From positions 2,165,001-2,229,000 of the forward strand of contig NZ_VFPT01000001.1 of NCBI RefSeq assembly GCF_006716865.1: a stretch of DNA of 64,000 nt. The letters run 5' to 3'. A program made the position numbers and the translations under genes. Below, in pieces: positions 26,680 to 36,054 of this stretch; position 1 is the stretch's first letter, and every line of letters starts with the position of its first letter. The DNA comes from Roseinatronobacter monicus. Lineage in GTDB: Bacteria; Pseudomonadota; Alphaproteobacteria; Rhodobacterales; Rhodobacteraceae. The notes under the pieces were generated by a model. The model had not been told where the DNA came from and did no database searches. It saw only the letters and a program-made list of their open reading frames with translations.

Positions 26680-27575
26680 TCAGCTGCGTTCGCGGTGTCG
26701 TGCTGCGCCAGTCGGTCGCGCAGCAAGGACAGGAACTGCGCGCCATAGACAGGGTTCTCCAGCGCGACATCAACAATCGCTGTCAGATAACCGAACTTGT
26801 CGCCGCAATCATACCGCTTGGCCGGGTTCAGGATGGCTGAAACCTTGCCCTCCTTGGCCAAATGGTCGATGGCATCGGCCAGTTGGATTTCTCCGCCAGC
26901 GCCGGGTTTGAGCGTGCGCAGAATGGCAAAAATCTCTGGTGTGAAGGCATAACGCCCAAAAGAAGCCATGCGCGACGGGGCATCCGCAAGATCGGGTTTT
27001 TCGACCAGCCCTTCAACGCTGATCATCCCATCATCAGCTGTAGGGCCGGTTTTCAGAATCCCGTATTTCGAGACATCCTGCTCTGCCACCTCGGACACGG
27101 ACAAAAGCGTGCGCGGGTTCCGGGCAAACGCGTCAACCAACGCCCGCGTAGGCAGGTTTTTGCCCTGCATCAGATCATCCGCCAGCAACACCACAAACGG
27201 GTTGTCGCCGACCGCAGGTGCCGCACACAAAACTGCATGCCCCAGACCCAGCGGCTCTGGCTGGCGCACGAAAATGCAAGACACACCTTCGGGGACAATG
27301 TTGCGCACCATGTCGCGCAATTCTATCTTGCCCTTGGCAATCAACTGGCTTTCCAGTTCAAGATTGGCATCAAAATGGTCGCCAACAGCACGTTTGTTGC
27401 GCCCGGTCACAAAAATCAACTCCGTGATCCCGGCCTGCACAGCCTCTTCGACCGCATATTGCACGATTGGCTTGTCGATTATCGGCAACAGTTCTTTTGG
27501 CATTGCCTTGGTCGCGGGCAAGAATCGCGTGCCCGAGCCTGCAACTGGAAACACGGCTTTTGTGATTGCTACCAT
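26676..27575 (-). CDS. galU: UTP-glucose-1-phosphate uridylyltransferase
   Basis: A 299-residue nucleotidyltransferase making UDP-glucose from glucose 1-phosphate and UTP. It begins with KAVFPVAGSGTRFLPATKAM, which is the standard GalU N-terminus with the nucleotide-binding Gly-rich loop, then PKELLPIIDKPIVQYAVEEA. First gene of the galU-galE operon (four-base GTGA overlap). The gene is divergent from pgpA across a 460-base gap. Confidence 0.96.
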   Translation of the reverse strand: MVAITKAVFPVAGSGTRFLPATKAMPKELLPIIDKPIVQYAVEEAVQAGITELIFVTGRNKRAVGDHFDANLELESQLIAKGKIELRDMVRNIVPEGVSCIFVRQPEPLGLGHAVLCAAPAVGDNPFVVLLADDLMQGKNLPTRALVDAFARNPRTLLSVSEVAEQDVSKYGILKTGPTADDGMISVEGLVEKPDLADAPSRMASFGRYAFTPEIFAILRTLKPGAGGEIQLADAIDHLAKEGKVSAILNPAKRYDCGDKFGYLTAIVDVALENPVYGAQFLSLLRDRLAQHDTANAAE

Positions 27576-28036
27576 TTACTCTCTCGCCTTTTTTCCCACG
27601 CCCATTCATCAAGATGCGCTACTATACCTAAAGTTGGTAGTCGCTTCGCCCTTTCAGTTCAAGTCTGCTGCCCCCGTATGCGTTCCCCGCTTGCTGCACA
27701 AAAGTTGCGGGTTTGTACCGCCACATATGCAGATTCAGGCCTGTCTATACAGGGCAGACGCGCGCATTGGTCAGCGAGAACCAAACATAGGCACACGCGA
27801 AAGGACGGGTTGTCTTGGCTCTGGTGATCGCACGATTAAGCCGATGGCAGGTTGTATCGCCCAATTTTCAGGCAACTCCACTGATTTTGGACAATGACCC
27901 GCAAAGGGCCAGTGGACCGGATGCAAGCCAATCCTGAGGTGGGGTGCAAAGCACGCCCCGCACCTTTCAACGACACGAAGTTTCCGCTATGGCTCGGGTC
28001 ACAAGTTGGAAAACTGGGCCAATACGCGGGGATGCG
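27576..28036. other. Intergenic region between galU and pgpA
   Basis: About 460 bases with no supported gene. An imperfect GC hairpin (GGTGGGGTGC-AAA-GCACGCCCCGCACC, about 27936-27963) lies in the right half. The region should hold the promoters for galU (minus) and pgpA (plus), but no clear -35/-10 pair was identified. Confidence 0.5.
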
Positions 28037-28546
28037 ATGCAGAAAAACATGACCGGAACACGGCTGGTTGCGACCTTTTTCGGCGCTGGTTTGTTGCGCC
28101 CCGGCCCCGGAACATGGGGCTCTGTTGCGGCCTTGCCGGTCGCGTGGCTTTTACATGTCATGGGCGGGTTCTGGGCGCTTGCGCTGGGAACGGCTGTGGT
28201 ATTTCTGGTCGGCTGGTGGGTCACGATACAGGAAACGCGCGGGCAGTCAGACCCGGACCCCTCGGAAATCGTGATCGACGAAGTGGCGGGCATGTGGCTT
28301 GCGCTGTGGCCTGTCTCACTGGGGGCTATGATTCAGGGGGTGTCGATTACCGCGCTCTGGCCCGGCTGGATCGTGGCGTTTCTGGCATTCCGGGCCTTTG
28401 ATATCTGGAAACCCGGCCCGGTCGGGCTGGCAGACCGGATGCACACACCGCTGGGCGTGATGCTTGATGATATTATTGCTGGCGCATTGGCGGCTATGGT
28501 GGTGGCGGTTTTCGCTGTCATCGCGCATGGCATGATGGGCATATGA
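28037..28546 (+). CDS. pgpA: Phosphatidylglycerophosphatase A
   Basis: A protein of about 169 residues in the inner membrane that removes phosphate from phosphatidylglycerol phosphate. ATFFGAGLLRPGPGTWGSVA, DPSEIVIDEVAGMW and FRAFDIWKPGPVGLADR are the PgpA signature blocks, with hydrophobic helices between. The start among ATGs at 27989, 28037 and 28049 is not fixed by a strong ribosome site; 28037 gives the usual length. The stop overlaps the next ATG by four bases (ATGA). Confidence 0.93.
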   Translation: MQKNMTGTRLVATFFGAGLLRPGPGTWGSVAALPVAWLLHVMGGFWALALGTAVVFLVGWWVTIQETRGQSDPDPSEIVIDEVAGMWLALWPVSLGAMIQGVSITALWPGWIVAFLAFRAFDIWKPGPVGLADRMHTPLGVMLDDIIAGALAAMVVAVFAVIAHGMMGI

Positions 28547-29007
28547 GTGCCGCCCGCCTGCTGCAAGCGGCACGCGACAAGGGCATCAAGATCGCTGCTG
28601 CCGAAAGCTGCACAGGCGGGCTGATCATGGCGGCTCTGACGGATATTGCCGGATCGTCAGATGTTGTTGACCGTGGGTTCGTGACCTATTCCAACGCGGC
28701 AAAATACGAGATGCTGGGGGTTCGGCAAGCGACAGTGGACCAGCATGGTGCCGTATCAGAGCAGGTCGCCGCGGAAATGGCGCAAGGGGCGCTTGCGCGC
28801 TCTGATGCTGGGCTTGCGATGGCGGTGACAGGCATCGCCGGGCCGGGCGGGTCAGAGTTCAAACCCGAAGGCCGGGTCTGCTTCGGGCTGGCGAGCGCCG
28901 AGGGCACACAAACTGAAACGGTTGAATTCGGCGCAATTGGCCGCGCCGAAGTGCGCCGTGCAACAGTTGCTCATGCGCTGGCGATGATGTTGCGCGCAGT
29001 GTCGTAA
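28543..29007 (+). CDS. pncC: CinA-family nicotinamide-nucleotide amidohydrolase
   Basis: A 154-residue protein equal to the C-terminal domain of CinA. The core AAAESCTGGLIMAALTDIAG, the SNAAKYEMLGV stretch and AVTGIAGPGGSEFKPEGRV match the PncC deamidase, which hydrolyses NMN to nicotinate mononucleotide in NAD recycling. It is translationally coupled to pgpA through an ATGA overlap, a pairing common in alphaproteobacteria without known biochemical logic. Confidence 0.92.
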   Translation: MSAARLLQAARDKGIKIAAAESCTGGLIMAALTDIAGSSDVVDRGFVTYSNAAKYEMLGVRQATVDQHGAVSEQVAAEMAQGALARSDAGLAMAVTGIAGPGGSEFKPEGRVCFGLASAEGTQTETVEFGAIGRAEVRRATVAHALAMMLRAVS

Positions 29008-29041
29008 GCAGTGGCGCAAACCGGCCCCTAGACCCGCCATG

Positions 29042-29491
29042 TCAGCCATACAGCGCTTTAGCCCGCGTCTCGAATGCGGTGACCACGCGGCGCATGGCCT
29101 GATCGAACACGACACCGATCAACCGTTGCAACACCGGATTGCGAAACTCGAAATCGACATGGAAATCCACGATGCAGCCTGCATCTTGTTCGGCAGGTTT
29201 GATGTGCCAATGTGACACCATGTATTTGAACGGGCCATCCAGATAGGCCGTGTCGATCTTTCCCTGATCTGGATAGAGCTGCACACGACTGCCAAAGCGT
29301 TCGCGGAACACCTTGAAGGAAATCACCAGATCGGCCTCGATCTCTTCGCCGCCCTCGATCGGCTTGCGCGAGCGGATGCGCGCAGCGGCAGTCCAGGGCA
29401 GAAACTCCGGGTAGCGCGCGACATCGGCCACCAGATCATAGATCTGATCGGCGCTATATGGCATGTGCCGGTATTCGTGATGGCTTGGCAT
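29042..29491 (-). CDS. COQ10/RatA-like START-domain protein
   Basis: A 149-residue polyketide-cyclase/START-fold protein. The N-terminal [25 protein letters not shown] is the hallmark of the COQ10/RatA family, followed by an aromatic-rich domain ending [20 protein letters not shown]. In mitochondria COQ10 binds ubiquinone and aids respiration; E. coli RatA was described as a ribosome-association toxin, so the bacterial role is disputed. The ATG at 29489-29491 was chosen; a long open stretch upstream is antisense to hpt. Divergent from hpt. Confidence 0.9.
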   Translation of the reverse strand: MPSHHEYRHMPYSADQIYDLVADVARYPEFLPWTAAARIRSRKPIEGGEEIEADLVISFKVFRERFGSRVQLYPDQGKIDTAYLDGPFKYMVSHWHIKPAEQDAGCIVDFHVDFEFRNPVLQRLIGVVFDQAMRRVVTAFETRAKALYG

Positions 29492-29554
29492 GGTCCACTC
29501 TTTCCTGTCGCGCGCACATGTCCTAAAGTCCGCGTGAAAAAGCAAGGGGCTGTT

Positions 29555-30091
29555 ATGACGCAGAATGCCTATGTCATCGATCAGATGATCAGTGCCAAAC
29601 AAATTGCGGCACGAGTTGAGGAGCTTGCAAGCGAAATCTCGCGCTCCTTCGCGGGAACGGAAAAGCTTGTGGTGGTGGGATTGCTGCGCGGGTCGTTCGT
29701 TTTCATCGCCGATCTGGTGCGCGAGATTGACCTGCCTGTCGAGGTCGATTTCCTCGAAGCGTCCAGCTACGGCGATTCCACGCAATCCTCGCGCGAGGTG
29801 CGCATCCTCAAAGACCTCAGCGGCAAGATTGAGGGGCGTGATGTGCTGGTCGTCGAAGATATCGTCGATACCGGCTTCACCCTCAGCCATGTGTTGCAGA
29901 TGTTGATTGCGCGCAACCCCGCACGGCTGGAAGTATGCGCCCTGCTGGACAAACCGTCCCGGCGCGAGGTCGATATCAAGGCCACGTGGACCGGTTTCGA
30001 AATCCCCGACGAGTTCGTTGTCGGATATGGAATCGATTATGCCCAACGAAACCGCAACCTGCCCTATATCGGCAAGGTCAGTTTCGTTTAA
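29555..30091 (+). CDS. hpt: Hypoxanthine phosphoribosyltransferase
   Basis: A 178-residue type I phosphoribosyltransferase that salvages hypoxanthine (and guanine) to nucleotides using PRPP. The PRPP-binding motif is [14 protein letters not shown], and [20 protein letters not shown] forms the flexible loop. The C-terminal [20 protein letters not shown] is typical of bacterial HPRTs. AAGGGGC precedes the ATG at 29555. The gene is divergent from the COQ10-like gene, and its upstream 90 open bases are not coding. Confidence 0.95.
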   Translation: MTQNAYVIDQMISAKQIAARVEELASEISRSFAGTEKLVVVGLLRGSFVFIADLVREIDLPVEVDFLEASSYGDSTQSSREVRILKDLSGKIEGRDVLVVEDIVDTGFTLSHVLQMLIARNPARLEVCALLDKPSRREVDIKATWTGFEIPDEFVVGYGIDYAQRNRNLPYIGKVSFV

Positions 30092-30116
30092 CAGCCCGAT
30101 AACGCGCCCGTGAATA

Positions 30117-30159
30117 TGCTATCAACGATAAACGCGCTACGTCTTATCTAATGATAGCA
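30117..30159. promoter_or_regulatory. Inverted repeat before the cytochrome c' gene
   Basis: TGCTATCA (30117-30124) and TGATAGCA (30152-30159) are exact inverted repeats 27 bases apart. The second arm abuts the ribosome site AGGGAG of the cytochrome c' gene. It could be an operator or an RNA stem controlling translation; the factor is unknown. Confidence 0.4.
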
Positions 30160-30174
30160 GAGGGAGTATTACAA

Positions 30175-30633
30175 ATGACATTCAGAAAAACATTGGGAAC
30201 CATCGCATTGGGCGTGGCACTGGCGCTGCCTGCCCTCGCAGATGAGAACCCCGCGATTGAGCAACGACAAGGCCAGTTCAAGCTGTATGTCCATAACTTC
30301 GGGCTGATGGGTGGCATGGTGCAGGGTCGCATGGACTATGACGCCGACATGGCCCAGACGGCTGCCGACAATCTGTTTCACCTGACTCGCCATGACCAAA
30401 GCCGCCTCTGGCCCGAAGGGACAGATTCGATGAGTGTCGATGGAACACGCGCCAGCCCGGAAATCTGGGACAATCTGGATGATTTCGTTATGAAGTTCAC
30501 CGCGTTGCAAGATGCAGCCGCTAACCTGCAAGACGTTACGGGCGACGGGCTTGATGAAATGCGTGCGGGTTTCGGCCCTGTGGGACAAGCCTGTCAGGCC
30601 TGCCACGAAGATTACCGCGACGAAGCCAGCTAA
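30175..30633 (+). CDS. Cytochrome c' (c-prime family)
   Basis: A 152-residue periplasmic four-helix cytochrome. A signal peptide (LGTIALGVALALPALADE) precedes the N-terminal IEQRQGQFKLYVHNFGLMGGM helix, and the single heme site CQACHEDYRD is close to the C-terminus, the arrangement that defines cytochrome c'. Family members are high-spin and bind NO and CO, and are implicated in nitric oxide tolerance. AGAGGGAG lies before the ATG. The following gene encodes a diheme cytochrome, 71 bases away on the same strand. Confidence 0.92.
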   Translation: MTFRKTLGTIALGVALALPALADENPAIEQRQGQFKLYVHNFGLMGGMVQGRMDYDADMAQTAADNLFHLTRHDQSRLWPEGTDSMSVDGTRASPEIWDNLDDFVMKFTALQDAAANLQDVTGDGLDEMRAGFGPVGQACQACHEDYRDEAS

Positions 30634-30704
30634 AGCGACGCTGGCACCAAGTCCTGCGCGCGCCGCCAGTGCGCGGGGCTGTTAAAACCGACATAGGGTA
30701 AGAT

Positions 30705-31586
30705 ATGCGCAAGCTGCTGATCGGCGTGGCGATTTTGGGTGTGGTCATTGGCGCCGCACTCTGGGTTATCAGTGCGCCAAGGCCGGTGGAGTCTGCGGCC
30801 CTCGCGTCCTTGACGGGTGATCCCGCCGCAGGGGAAGCGGTCTATCATGCGGCTGGCTGCGCATCGTGCCATATCGGACCAGAGCGCGAAGCTGATCCCA
30901 CGATCCTGTCGGGCGGGCGGGAATTTGCATCGGATTTCGGCACATTTGTTGCACCAAATATCAGCCCCGACCCCGATCATGGCATAGGCGATTGGTCAGC
31001 CGAGCAATTCATCAACGCCGTTATGCGCGGGGTATCGCCTGAGGGCGCGCATTACTATCCTGCATTCCCCTATGGCAGCTATATCCGCGCGGACCCCCAG
31101 GATATTGCGGATCTATATGCCTATATGATGACCCTGCCCGCTGACGCGACCCCCTCCCAGCCGCATGATTTGCGCTTTCCCTTCAACATCCGGCGCAGTG
31201 TGGGTCTGTGGAAAGCGATGTTTCTGAGCGAAGATTGGGTCGTGACCGGAGATTTGAGCGCCGAGGAAGAACGCGGGCGCTACCTGTCCGAAGCGCTGTC
31301 ACATTGTGCCGAATGCCACACGCCGCGCAATGCGTTGGGGGGGCTGGATCATGGGCGCTGGTTTCTTGGCGCGCCCAACCCCTCGGGCACCGGCAGAATC
31401 CCCCCGATTGCCGGCGACGATTTCGACTGGACCGTTTTTGACATCAGCGCTTATCTGGAATCCGGCCTGACTCCAGATTTCGATGTCGTGGGCGGGTCGA
31501 TGGCACAGGTTGTGCGCAGCCTTCAGCGTCTGGACAAAAGCGAACTCGATGCGATTGCGGCCTATATCTCGCGTGCAGGCCAATAA
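30705..31586 (+). CDS. Diheme c-type cytochrome
   Basis: A 293-residue protein with an N-terminal membrane anchor (LLIGVAILGVVIGAALWVIS) and two c-type heme motifs: CASCH (Cys52, Cys55, His56) and CAECH near residue 200. Segments GREFASDFGTFVAPNISPDP and YPAFPYGSYIRADPQDIADL, and YLSEALSHCAECHTPRNALG, match the diheme cytochrome subunits of alcohol/sugar (gluconate-type) dehydrogenases and related electron carriers. No dehydrogenase is encoded nearby, so its role may be linked to the adjacent cytochrome c' or it may act alone. Confidence 0.9.
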   Translation: MRKLLIGVAILGVVIGAALWVISAPRPVESAALASLTGDPAAGEAVYHAAGCASCHIGPEREADPTILSGGREFASDFGTFVAPNISPDPDHGIGDWSAEQFINAVMRGVSPEGAHYYPAFPYGSYIRADPQDIADLYAYMMTLPADATPSQPHDLRFPFNIRRSVGLWKAMFLSEDWVVTGDLSAEEERGRYLSEALSHCAECHTPRNALGGLDHGRWFLGAPNPSGTGRIPPIAGDDFDWTVFDISAYLESGLTPDFDVVGGSMAQVVRSLQRLDKSELDAIAAYISRAGQ

Positions 31587-31707
31587 ACCCATCGAACTGC
31601 CGTTGTTTTAGACCAAAAACATTCAAAAAAACGCGCATAGCCTTGTGCGGGCACCCACTGCGGCCCATACTTGATAAAACTGAGTTTACGAACGAGAACC
31701 AACACGC

Positions 31708-32883
31708 ATGCCTGATGAGTCACAATCCCCGAGCATCAGCGCTGTCGCGCGTCTGACCTTCACGGAGAAATTCCGCCTGCAAACATGGCTGATGGGGATT
31801 ATCGCTTTTGCGGTGGTGCTGTTCTTGCTGGTGCAGGCGAAATTCATTCTGATCGCGCTAGCGATTGCGATTATCCTGTTCTCGCTGACATCTGACGCCA
31901 TCAACTCGATCTCGCGCGTGCGTATTGGCCGGTTTCGGATTGCCAGTTGGTTTGCCTCTATTGCGGCGGTGTTCCTGATTGCGTCCAGCTTGCTGATAAT
32001 GGCGGGGCTGGTGATTTCGCAAATCAACACTGTGCTTAGTACAACGTTGTCTTACACGGATGACGCCCAGCGTGCGATTGCGCAGATGTTTGCATGGATG
32101 GGCGAGGATGTGGAGCAATCGGTATTGCAAACCGTGCGCAGCATCGAGATTTCCAGCTACCTGCGGTCTGCCGCCGGTCAGGCCGGAACGATCCTGTCAC
32201 AGGTCGTGCTCATCATCCTGTTTGTGGGCTTTTTGTTTGCAGAGCGCATCTGGTTCAGCACCAAGCTTGAAAAACTCATGGCCGATGAAGCTCAGGCCCG
32301 CCGGGTCAGTGCGATCATCGGGTCGATCATCCGGCGCGTGAACCGGTATCTGCTGGTCAAGGCGCTGATATCATCGGTGACAGGGTTCTCGATCTTCCTG
32401 CTCCTCAGCGTGTTCAACCTGCAATTTGCCGCCGCTATGGGGCTGTTGACCTTTGTGCTGAATTTCATCCCGTCGGTCGGGTCGATCATTGCAACGCTGA
32501 TCGTGACACTGGTGGCCTATATTCAGGTGGCCGAACCGCAAACTGCTGTGCTGATCTTTGTGATCGCAGGCATGACGCAATTCTTGCTGGGCAATGTGAT
32601 CGACCCGATGCTGATGGGCAAAACGCTGCGCTTGTCGTCTTTCGGCATCATCATTTCGCTGGCTTTCTGGGGCGCGGTCTGGGGCATTGCAGGCATGTTC
32701 CTTGCGGTCCCTTTCATGGTTGTCGTGATGATCGTGTGCTCGCATATCCCGTCTGCGCGGCCTGTGGCGGTGCTGCTCTCCAGAGAGGGTTTGCCGGAAG
32801 AGGAATTCCCCCTCACTTCCCCAACCCTGCCGGATGAACAACAGCCGGAACGCACCTACAGCCATGCCGTCGGCGCCGAGTAG
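31708..32883 (+). CDS. AI-2E family transporter
   Basis: A 391-residue polytopic membrane protein with about eight helices, including TWLMGIIAFAVVLFLLVQAK, the SIAAVFLIASSLLIMAGLVI pair, and a C-terminal block with LGNVIDPMLMGKTLRLSSFG, the most conserved stretch of the family (PF01594). Members export or import diverse small molecules; the AI-2 name comes from E. coli TqsA and does not prove AI-2 transport here. It ends four bases before the convergent formyl-THF cyclo-ligase gene. Confidence 0.93.
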   Translation: MPDESQSPSISAVARLTFTEKFRLQTWLMGIIAFAVVLFLLVQAKFILIALAIAIILFSLTSDAINSISRVRIGRFRIASWFASIAAVFLIASSLLIMAGLVISQINTVLSTTLSYTDDAQRAIAQMFAWMGEDVEQSVLQTVRSIEISSYLRSAAGQAGTILSQVVLIILFVGFLFAERIWFSTKLEKLMADEAQARRVSAIIGSIIRRVNRYLLVKALISSVTGFSIFLLLSVFNLQFAAAMGLLTFVLNFIPSVGSIIATLIVTLVAYIQVAEPQTAVLIFVIAGMTQFLLGNVIDPMLMGKTLRLSSFGIIISLAFWGAVWGIAGMFLAVPFMVVVMIVCSHIPSARPVAVLLSREGLPEEEFPLTSPTLPDEQQPERTYSHAVGAE

Positions 32884-32886
32884 GCG

Positions 32887-33477
32887 CTAGGGCATGGCAA
32901 TCACTTCTGACGGGGTGATGATGGCATCCAGACGCTGATCTGTTGCATCACGCGGCACAAGCGCTGCCTCTTGTTCGCAAAACGCAAACCCGATTGCCAG
33001 AACAGGCCCGTTTTCGCGCAAGCGTTGTAAGGTGCGGTCATAAAAGCCGCCCCCGTATCCCAGCCTATAGCCAGCCCGGTCAAAGGCCAGCATCGGCACG
33101 ATCAAGGCTTGTGGCGTCAACACCTCCCGCGCCGCCGGGATCAGCGCCTTGAACTGCCCCTCCACCATGTCACCATTGGGCAACCAGCGGTGGAATTCCA
33201 GCGGTTGCGCCTTGGCCACGATCACCGGCACACAAACAGGGCCGGGATGGGCGTGCATCGCAGGCAAGGGGTCAATCTCGCCGCGCATGGGCATATAGCC
33301 GGACAAGACAACCGCACCAAGCTTGCTCGCGAACCGCGCTGCAAGCCATTGTGACAGGCGCGCATTCGCAGCGCGCATACGCTGATCCGCGTCGGGCGCA
33401 CCAAAAGCCTGCGCGCGCTGCACACTCATGCGCGCGCGCAAGGCGCGCTTTTCATCGCTCACATTCTCGGTCAACAT
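32887..33477 (-). CDS. 5-formyltetrahydrofolate cyclo-ligase
   Basis: A 196-residue enzyme converting 5-formyl-THF to 5,10-methenyl-THF with ATP. The N-terminal DEKRALRARM basic helix, LSGYMPMRGEIDPLPAM, the P-loop-like RLGYGGGFYDRTL and LAIGFAFCEQEA are the family blocks. Convergent with the AI-2E transporter. It lies 117 bases downstream of gmk on the same strand; I looked there for a 6S RNA, which neighbours this gene in many proteobacteria, and could not support one. Confidence 0.94.
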   Translation of the reverse strand: MLTENVSDEKRALRARMSVQRAQAFGAPDADQRMRAANARLSQWLAARFASKLGAVVLSGYMPMRGEIDPLPAMHAHPGPVCVPVIVAKAQPLEFHRWLPNGDMVEGQFKALIPAAREVLTPQALIVPMLAFDRAGYRLGYGGGFYDRTLQRLRENGPVLAIGFAFCEQEAALVPRDATDQRLDAIITPSEVIAMP

Positions 33478-33594
33478 GGCACCCCTCGCCTCCGTCGCAA
33501 TGAGATGTCAGGCTGACGCACTGCGCATCTCAGTGCAAGCGTGCATCCGACGCAACAACGGCACAAGGCGACTCGCATCAGCGCGGTAAAGCGA

Positions 33595-34251
33595 TCACTC
33601 TATGTGGCTTCGCGGGGTATGGCTTTCAAATTCGGTATTCAGGCCGCGCACAAACTCGTTCAGCCCAGTCAGACGCTCGCGCCGCAACCTTTCCGCCTCG
33701 ACAATGCCCCGCAAGGCCGCCTCGGTCTTGTCCAGATCATCATTGATAAGGACATAGTCATATTCGGCCCAATGGCTGATCTCGTTGCGCGACTTTTGCA
33801 TCCTAGCGTCAATGACATCGTTGCTGTCTTGTCCACGCCCCCGCAGACGCGATTCCAACTCGGCAATAGATGGGGGAAGCACGAAAATGGACACGACATC
33901 CTTGCCCAGCGTCGAGTTGCGCACCTGCTGACCGCCCTGCCAGTCAATATCGAACAACATGTCGCGCCCGTCTTGCAACGCGGCATCAACAGGTGCCTTG
34001 GGCGAGCCATAGAGGTTGCCGAACACTTCGGCATGTTCCAGCATTTCGCCATCGGCGATCATGGCCTCGAAATCCGCGCGGCTTGCGAAGTAATATTCGC
34101 GGCCATCCACCTCGCCCGCGCGGGGCGCGCGTGTGGTGGCCGAGACCGAGAAACGGATCGACGGGTCCCATTGCATCAACCGCCGCGCGAGGGTCGATTT
34201 GCCTGCGCCGGAAGGGGATGACAGGATAATCAGCAATCCGCGCCGTGCCAT
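33595..34251 (-). CDS. gmk: Guanylate kinase
   Basis: A 218-residue enzyme phosphorylating GMP to GDP. The P-loop is [16 protein letters not shown], and GMP-binding segments are [21 protein letters not shown] and [13 protein letters not shown]. The start is the ATG at 34249-34251, seven bases after GGAG; the first bases upstream lie inside the yicC 3' end. The yicC-gmk order on one strand, four bases apart, is a conserved operon in proteobacteria. Confidence 0.96.
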   Translation of the reverse strand: MARRGLLIILSSPSGAGKSTLARRLMQWDPSIRFSVSATTRAPRAGEVDGREYYFASRADFEAMIADGEMLEHAEVFGNLYGSPKAPVDAALQDGRDMLFDIDWQGGQQVRNSTLGKDVVSIFVLPPSIAELESRLRGRGQDSNDVIDARMQKSRNEISHWAEYDYVLINDDLDKTEAALRGIVEAERLRRERLTGLNEFVRGLNTEFESHTPRSHIE

Positions 34252-34255
34252 TGAT

Positions 34256-35158
34256 CTACTCCACATTTTGCACCTGTTCGCGCATCTGGTCGATCACAGC
34301 CTTGAGGTCAAGCCCGATGCGCGTCATCTCAAGATGCTGGGCCTTTGAACACAAGGTGTTGGCCTCGCGGTTAAATTCTTGCGTCAGGAAATCCAGTTTG
34401 CGGCCCACCGGTTCATCCGCATGCACCAGCGCGCGGCCCGCCGCGCAATGGGCATCCAGCCGGTCCAGTTCTTCCGCAAGATCAGCCTTCACTGCCAACA
34501 GCGCCAATTCCTGTTCAACGCGGGCCGGATCGGCATGGGTCTTGTCCAGAACCTGCGCAAGGGCCTTGTGGAAATGCGCCGCCATCTCGGTTGCGCGCAG
34601 ATCGAGCAGGCTGCGTGCGGCCTGTGTCAGCCGCGCGACTTCGTCCAGTTGCGCCGACAAAACAGCCGCCAGCGCCTGCCCTTCCTGCTGGCGCATGGTC
34701 ACAAAGGCGTCCAGAACCTGCTCGAAATCCGCGAGCAAAAGCGCATCTAGGCTTTCGGGCGAAATTGTGGCCAGATCGGGGCCTTGGGCCTGCACCCCCC
34801 GCCAGCCCAATACCTCCAACGCGCTTGGCGCTTGGAGTGTCACACCGTTTGCCTGCGCTGTGGATTGGATGTGATCCAGTGCGACCAGCACGTCTGACAG
34901 CGCTGCAGTGTCTATTCTGACCCCGGCCTTGCCTTGCACAAGTCGCAAGCGCAGCCCCAACGTGATTGTTCCACGCGCCACGCGTGTCGACAGCCTGTCG
35001 CGCAAGGGCTTTTCAAGACGGCCCAGACCATCGGGCAGCCGCAACCGGATATCCAACCCCCGCCCATTAACCGCGCGCAGATCCCATTCCCATTCTGCGG
35101 TCTGTGCCTCAATGGCCTTTGACACCGCCCCGCCAGCATAGCCTGTCATTGAATGCAT
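34256..35158 (-). CDS. YicC-family endoribonuclease-like protein
   Basis: A 300-residue protein that begins [10 protein letters not shown], the family's invariant start, and ends with [20 protein letters not shown] followed by [20 protein letters not shown], the DUF1732 C-terminal domain. E. coli YicC was reported to be an RNase acting on RyhB and is conserved next to gmk, as here. The start at 35156-35158 was selected by homology of the N-terminus. Its 3' end is four bases from gmk. Confidence 0.92.
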   Translation of the reverse strand: MHSMTGYAGGAVSKAIEAQTAEWEWDLRAVNGRGLDIRLRLPDGLGRLEKPLRDRLSTRVARGTITLGLRLRLVQGKAGVRIDTAALSDVLVALDHIQSTAQANGVTLQAPSALEVLGWRGVQAQGPDLATISPESLDALLLADFEQVLDAFVTMRQQEGQALAAVLSAQLDEVARLTQAARSLLDLRATEMAAHFHKALAQVLDKTHADPARVEQELALLAVKADLAEELDRLDAHCAAGRALVHADEPVGRKLDFLTQEFNREANTLCSKAQHLEMTRIGLDLKAVIDQMREQVQNVE

Positions 35159-35362
35159 GCAGGGCCCTTTCCCCGTCTGAGAACCAGTAAAGATACCCTT
35201 AACCAAAACCACAGTTTTGCGCAGCAAAAGCACAAAATTTGAGGTATTAAGGTGCTGTTAAGAGAGCTTGCGCTCAGGATAACTAAAACGTGCGGCGCAA
35301 GCGGTCAACCGGGTGAGTCGGGCAACGGTCGCGCTGCGCGGACTATGAAAGAGGGTAATTTA

Positions 35363-35950
35363 ATGAGTGAGCATCTGCCAACACAGGGACTTGAGGCGCA
35401 GGACGCCGTTGCAGCCACCTCTATGATCGCACGCGTGTGCACCTATTGGGCCAGCCTGCGCGAGAACGGGGCAATCCCGAAACGCAGCGCCATAGATGCC
35501 AGCGCGTTGGGGGCGGCCCTGCCGCATATTTTCCTTGCAGAATTGATCACGCCGCGCATGGCCAAGATGCGGATTTGCGGGCACCAGATCGAGGATCTGC
35601 AAGGGGTCGATATGCGCGGTATGCCTGTTGCTGCGCTTTTCATGAATGAGATGCGCGGCCAACTCGCCGAAGCGCTGGCACAACTGTCGCTCGGCGCGCG
35701 TGTGACCCTGTCGCTTCGCGCAGCAGGCAAAGCGACGCATCCGCAGATGACAGCAACGCTTGCCCTGCTGCCCTTGACCGATCCGGCAGGCAAGATCACC
35801 CGTGTCATGGGGGTGCTGGAACGACAGGGTGCAATCGGCCCAATGCCGCGGCGCTTTGATCTGGCCACTCCGGTCCAGTGCGTCACCCTGCCAAGCCCCG
35901 CTGAACCAAGTCGCCCCGCGTTGCGCGTGATACAGGGTGGCAAGGCCTAA
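35363..35950 (+). CDS. PAS-domain protein (PAS_5 type)
   Basis: A 195-residue protein. The ATG at 35363 has GAGGG eight bases upstream. The central part, AIDASALGAALPHIFLAELI, CGHQIEDLQGVDMRGMPVAA and LALLPLTDPAGKITRVMGVL, corresponds to the PAS_5 family common in alphaproteobacteria, which is built of one PAS sensor domain with no output domain. The C-terminal tail (SPAEPSRPALRVIQGGKA) is basic and disordered. Ligand and partner are unknown. Confidence 0.83.
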   Translation: MSEHLPTQGLEAQDAVAATSMIARVCTYWASLRENGAIPKRSAIDASALGAALPHIFLAELITPRMAKMRICGHQIEDLQGVDMRGMPVAALFMNEMRGQLAEALAQLSLGARVTLSLRAAGKATHPQMTATLALLPLTDPAGKITRVMGVLERQGAIGPMPRRFDLATPVQCVTLPSPAEPSRPALRVIQGGKA

Positions 35951-36054
35951 GCGTTCTTTTCGGCCACAAAGCGTCCCCTTGCGAAGAAATTGCTGTTTTC
36001 CTGCCCCACGCATCGCGGTAGAAGGCGGCCAACCCCGGCGCAAAGGTAACGCAG

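Noticed and set aside
27600..28000. Small RNA in the galU-pgpA gap
   Set aside because: Only one imperfect hairpin is present, with no U-run or promoter pair to support a transcript.
33478..33594. Possible 6S RNA between gmk and the 5-formyl-THF cyclo-ligase gene
   Set aside because: The position fits the usual neighbour, but 117 bases is short and no convincing long closing stem with a central bulge could be drawn.
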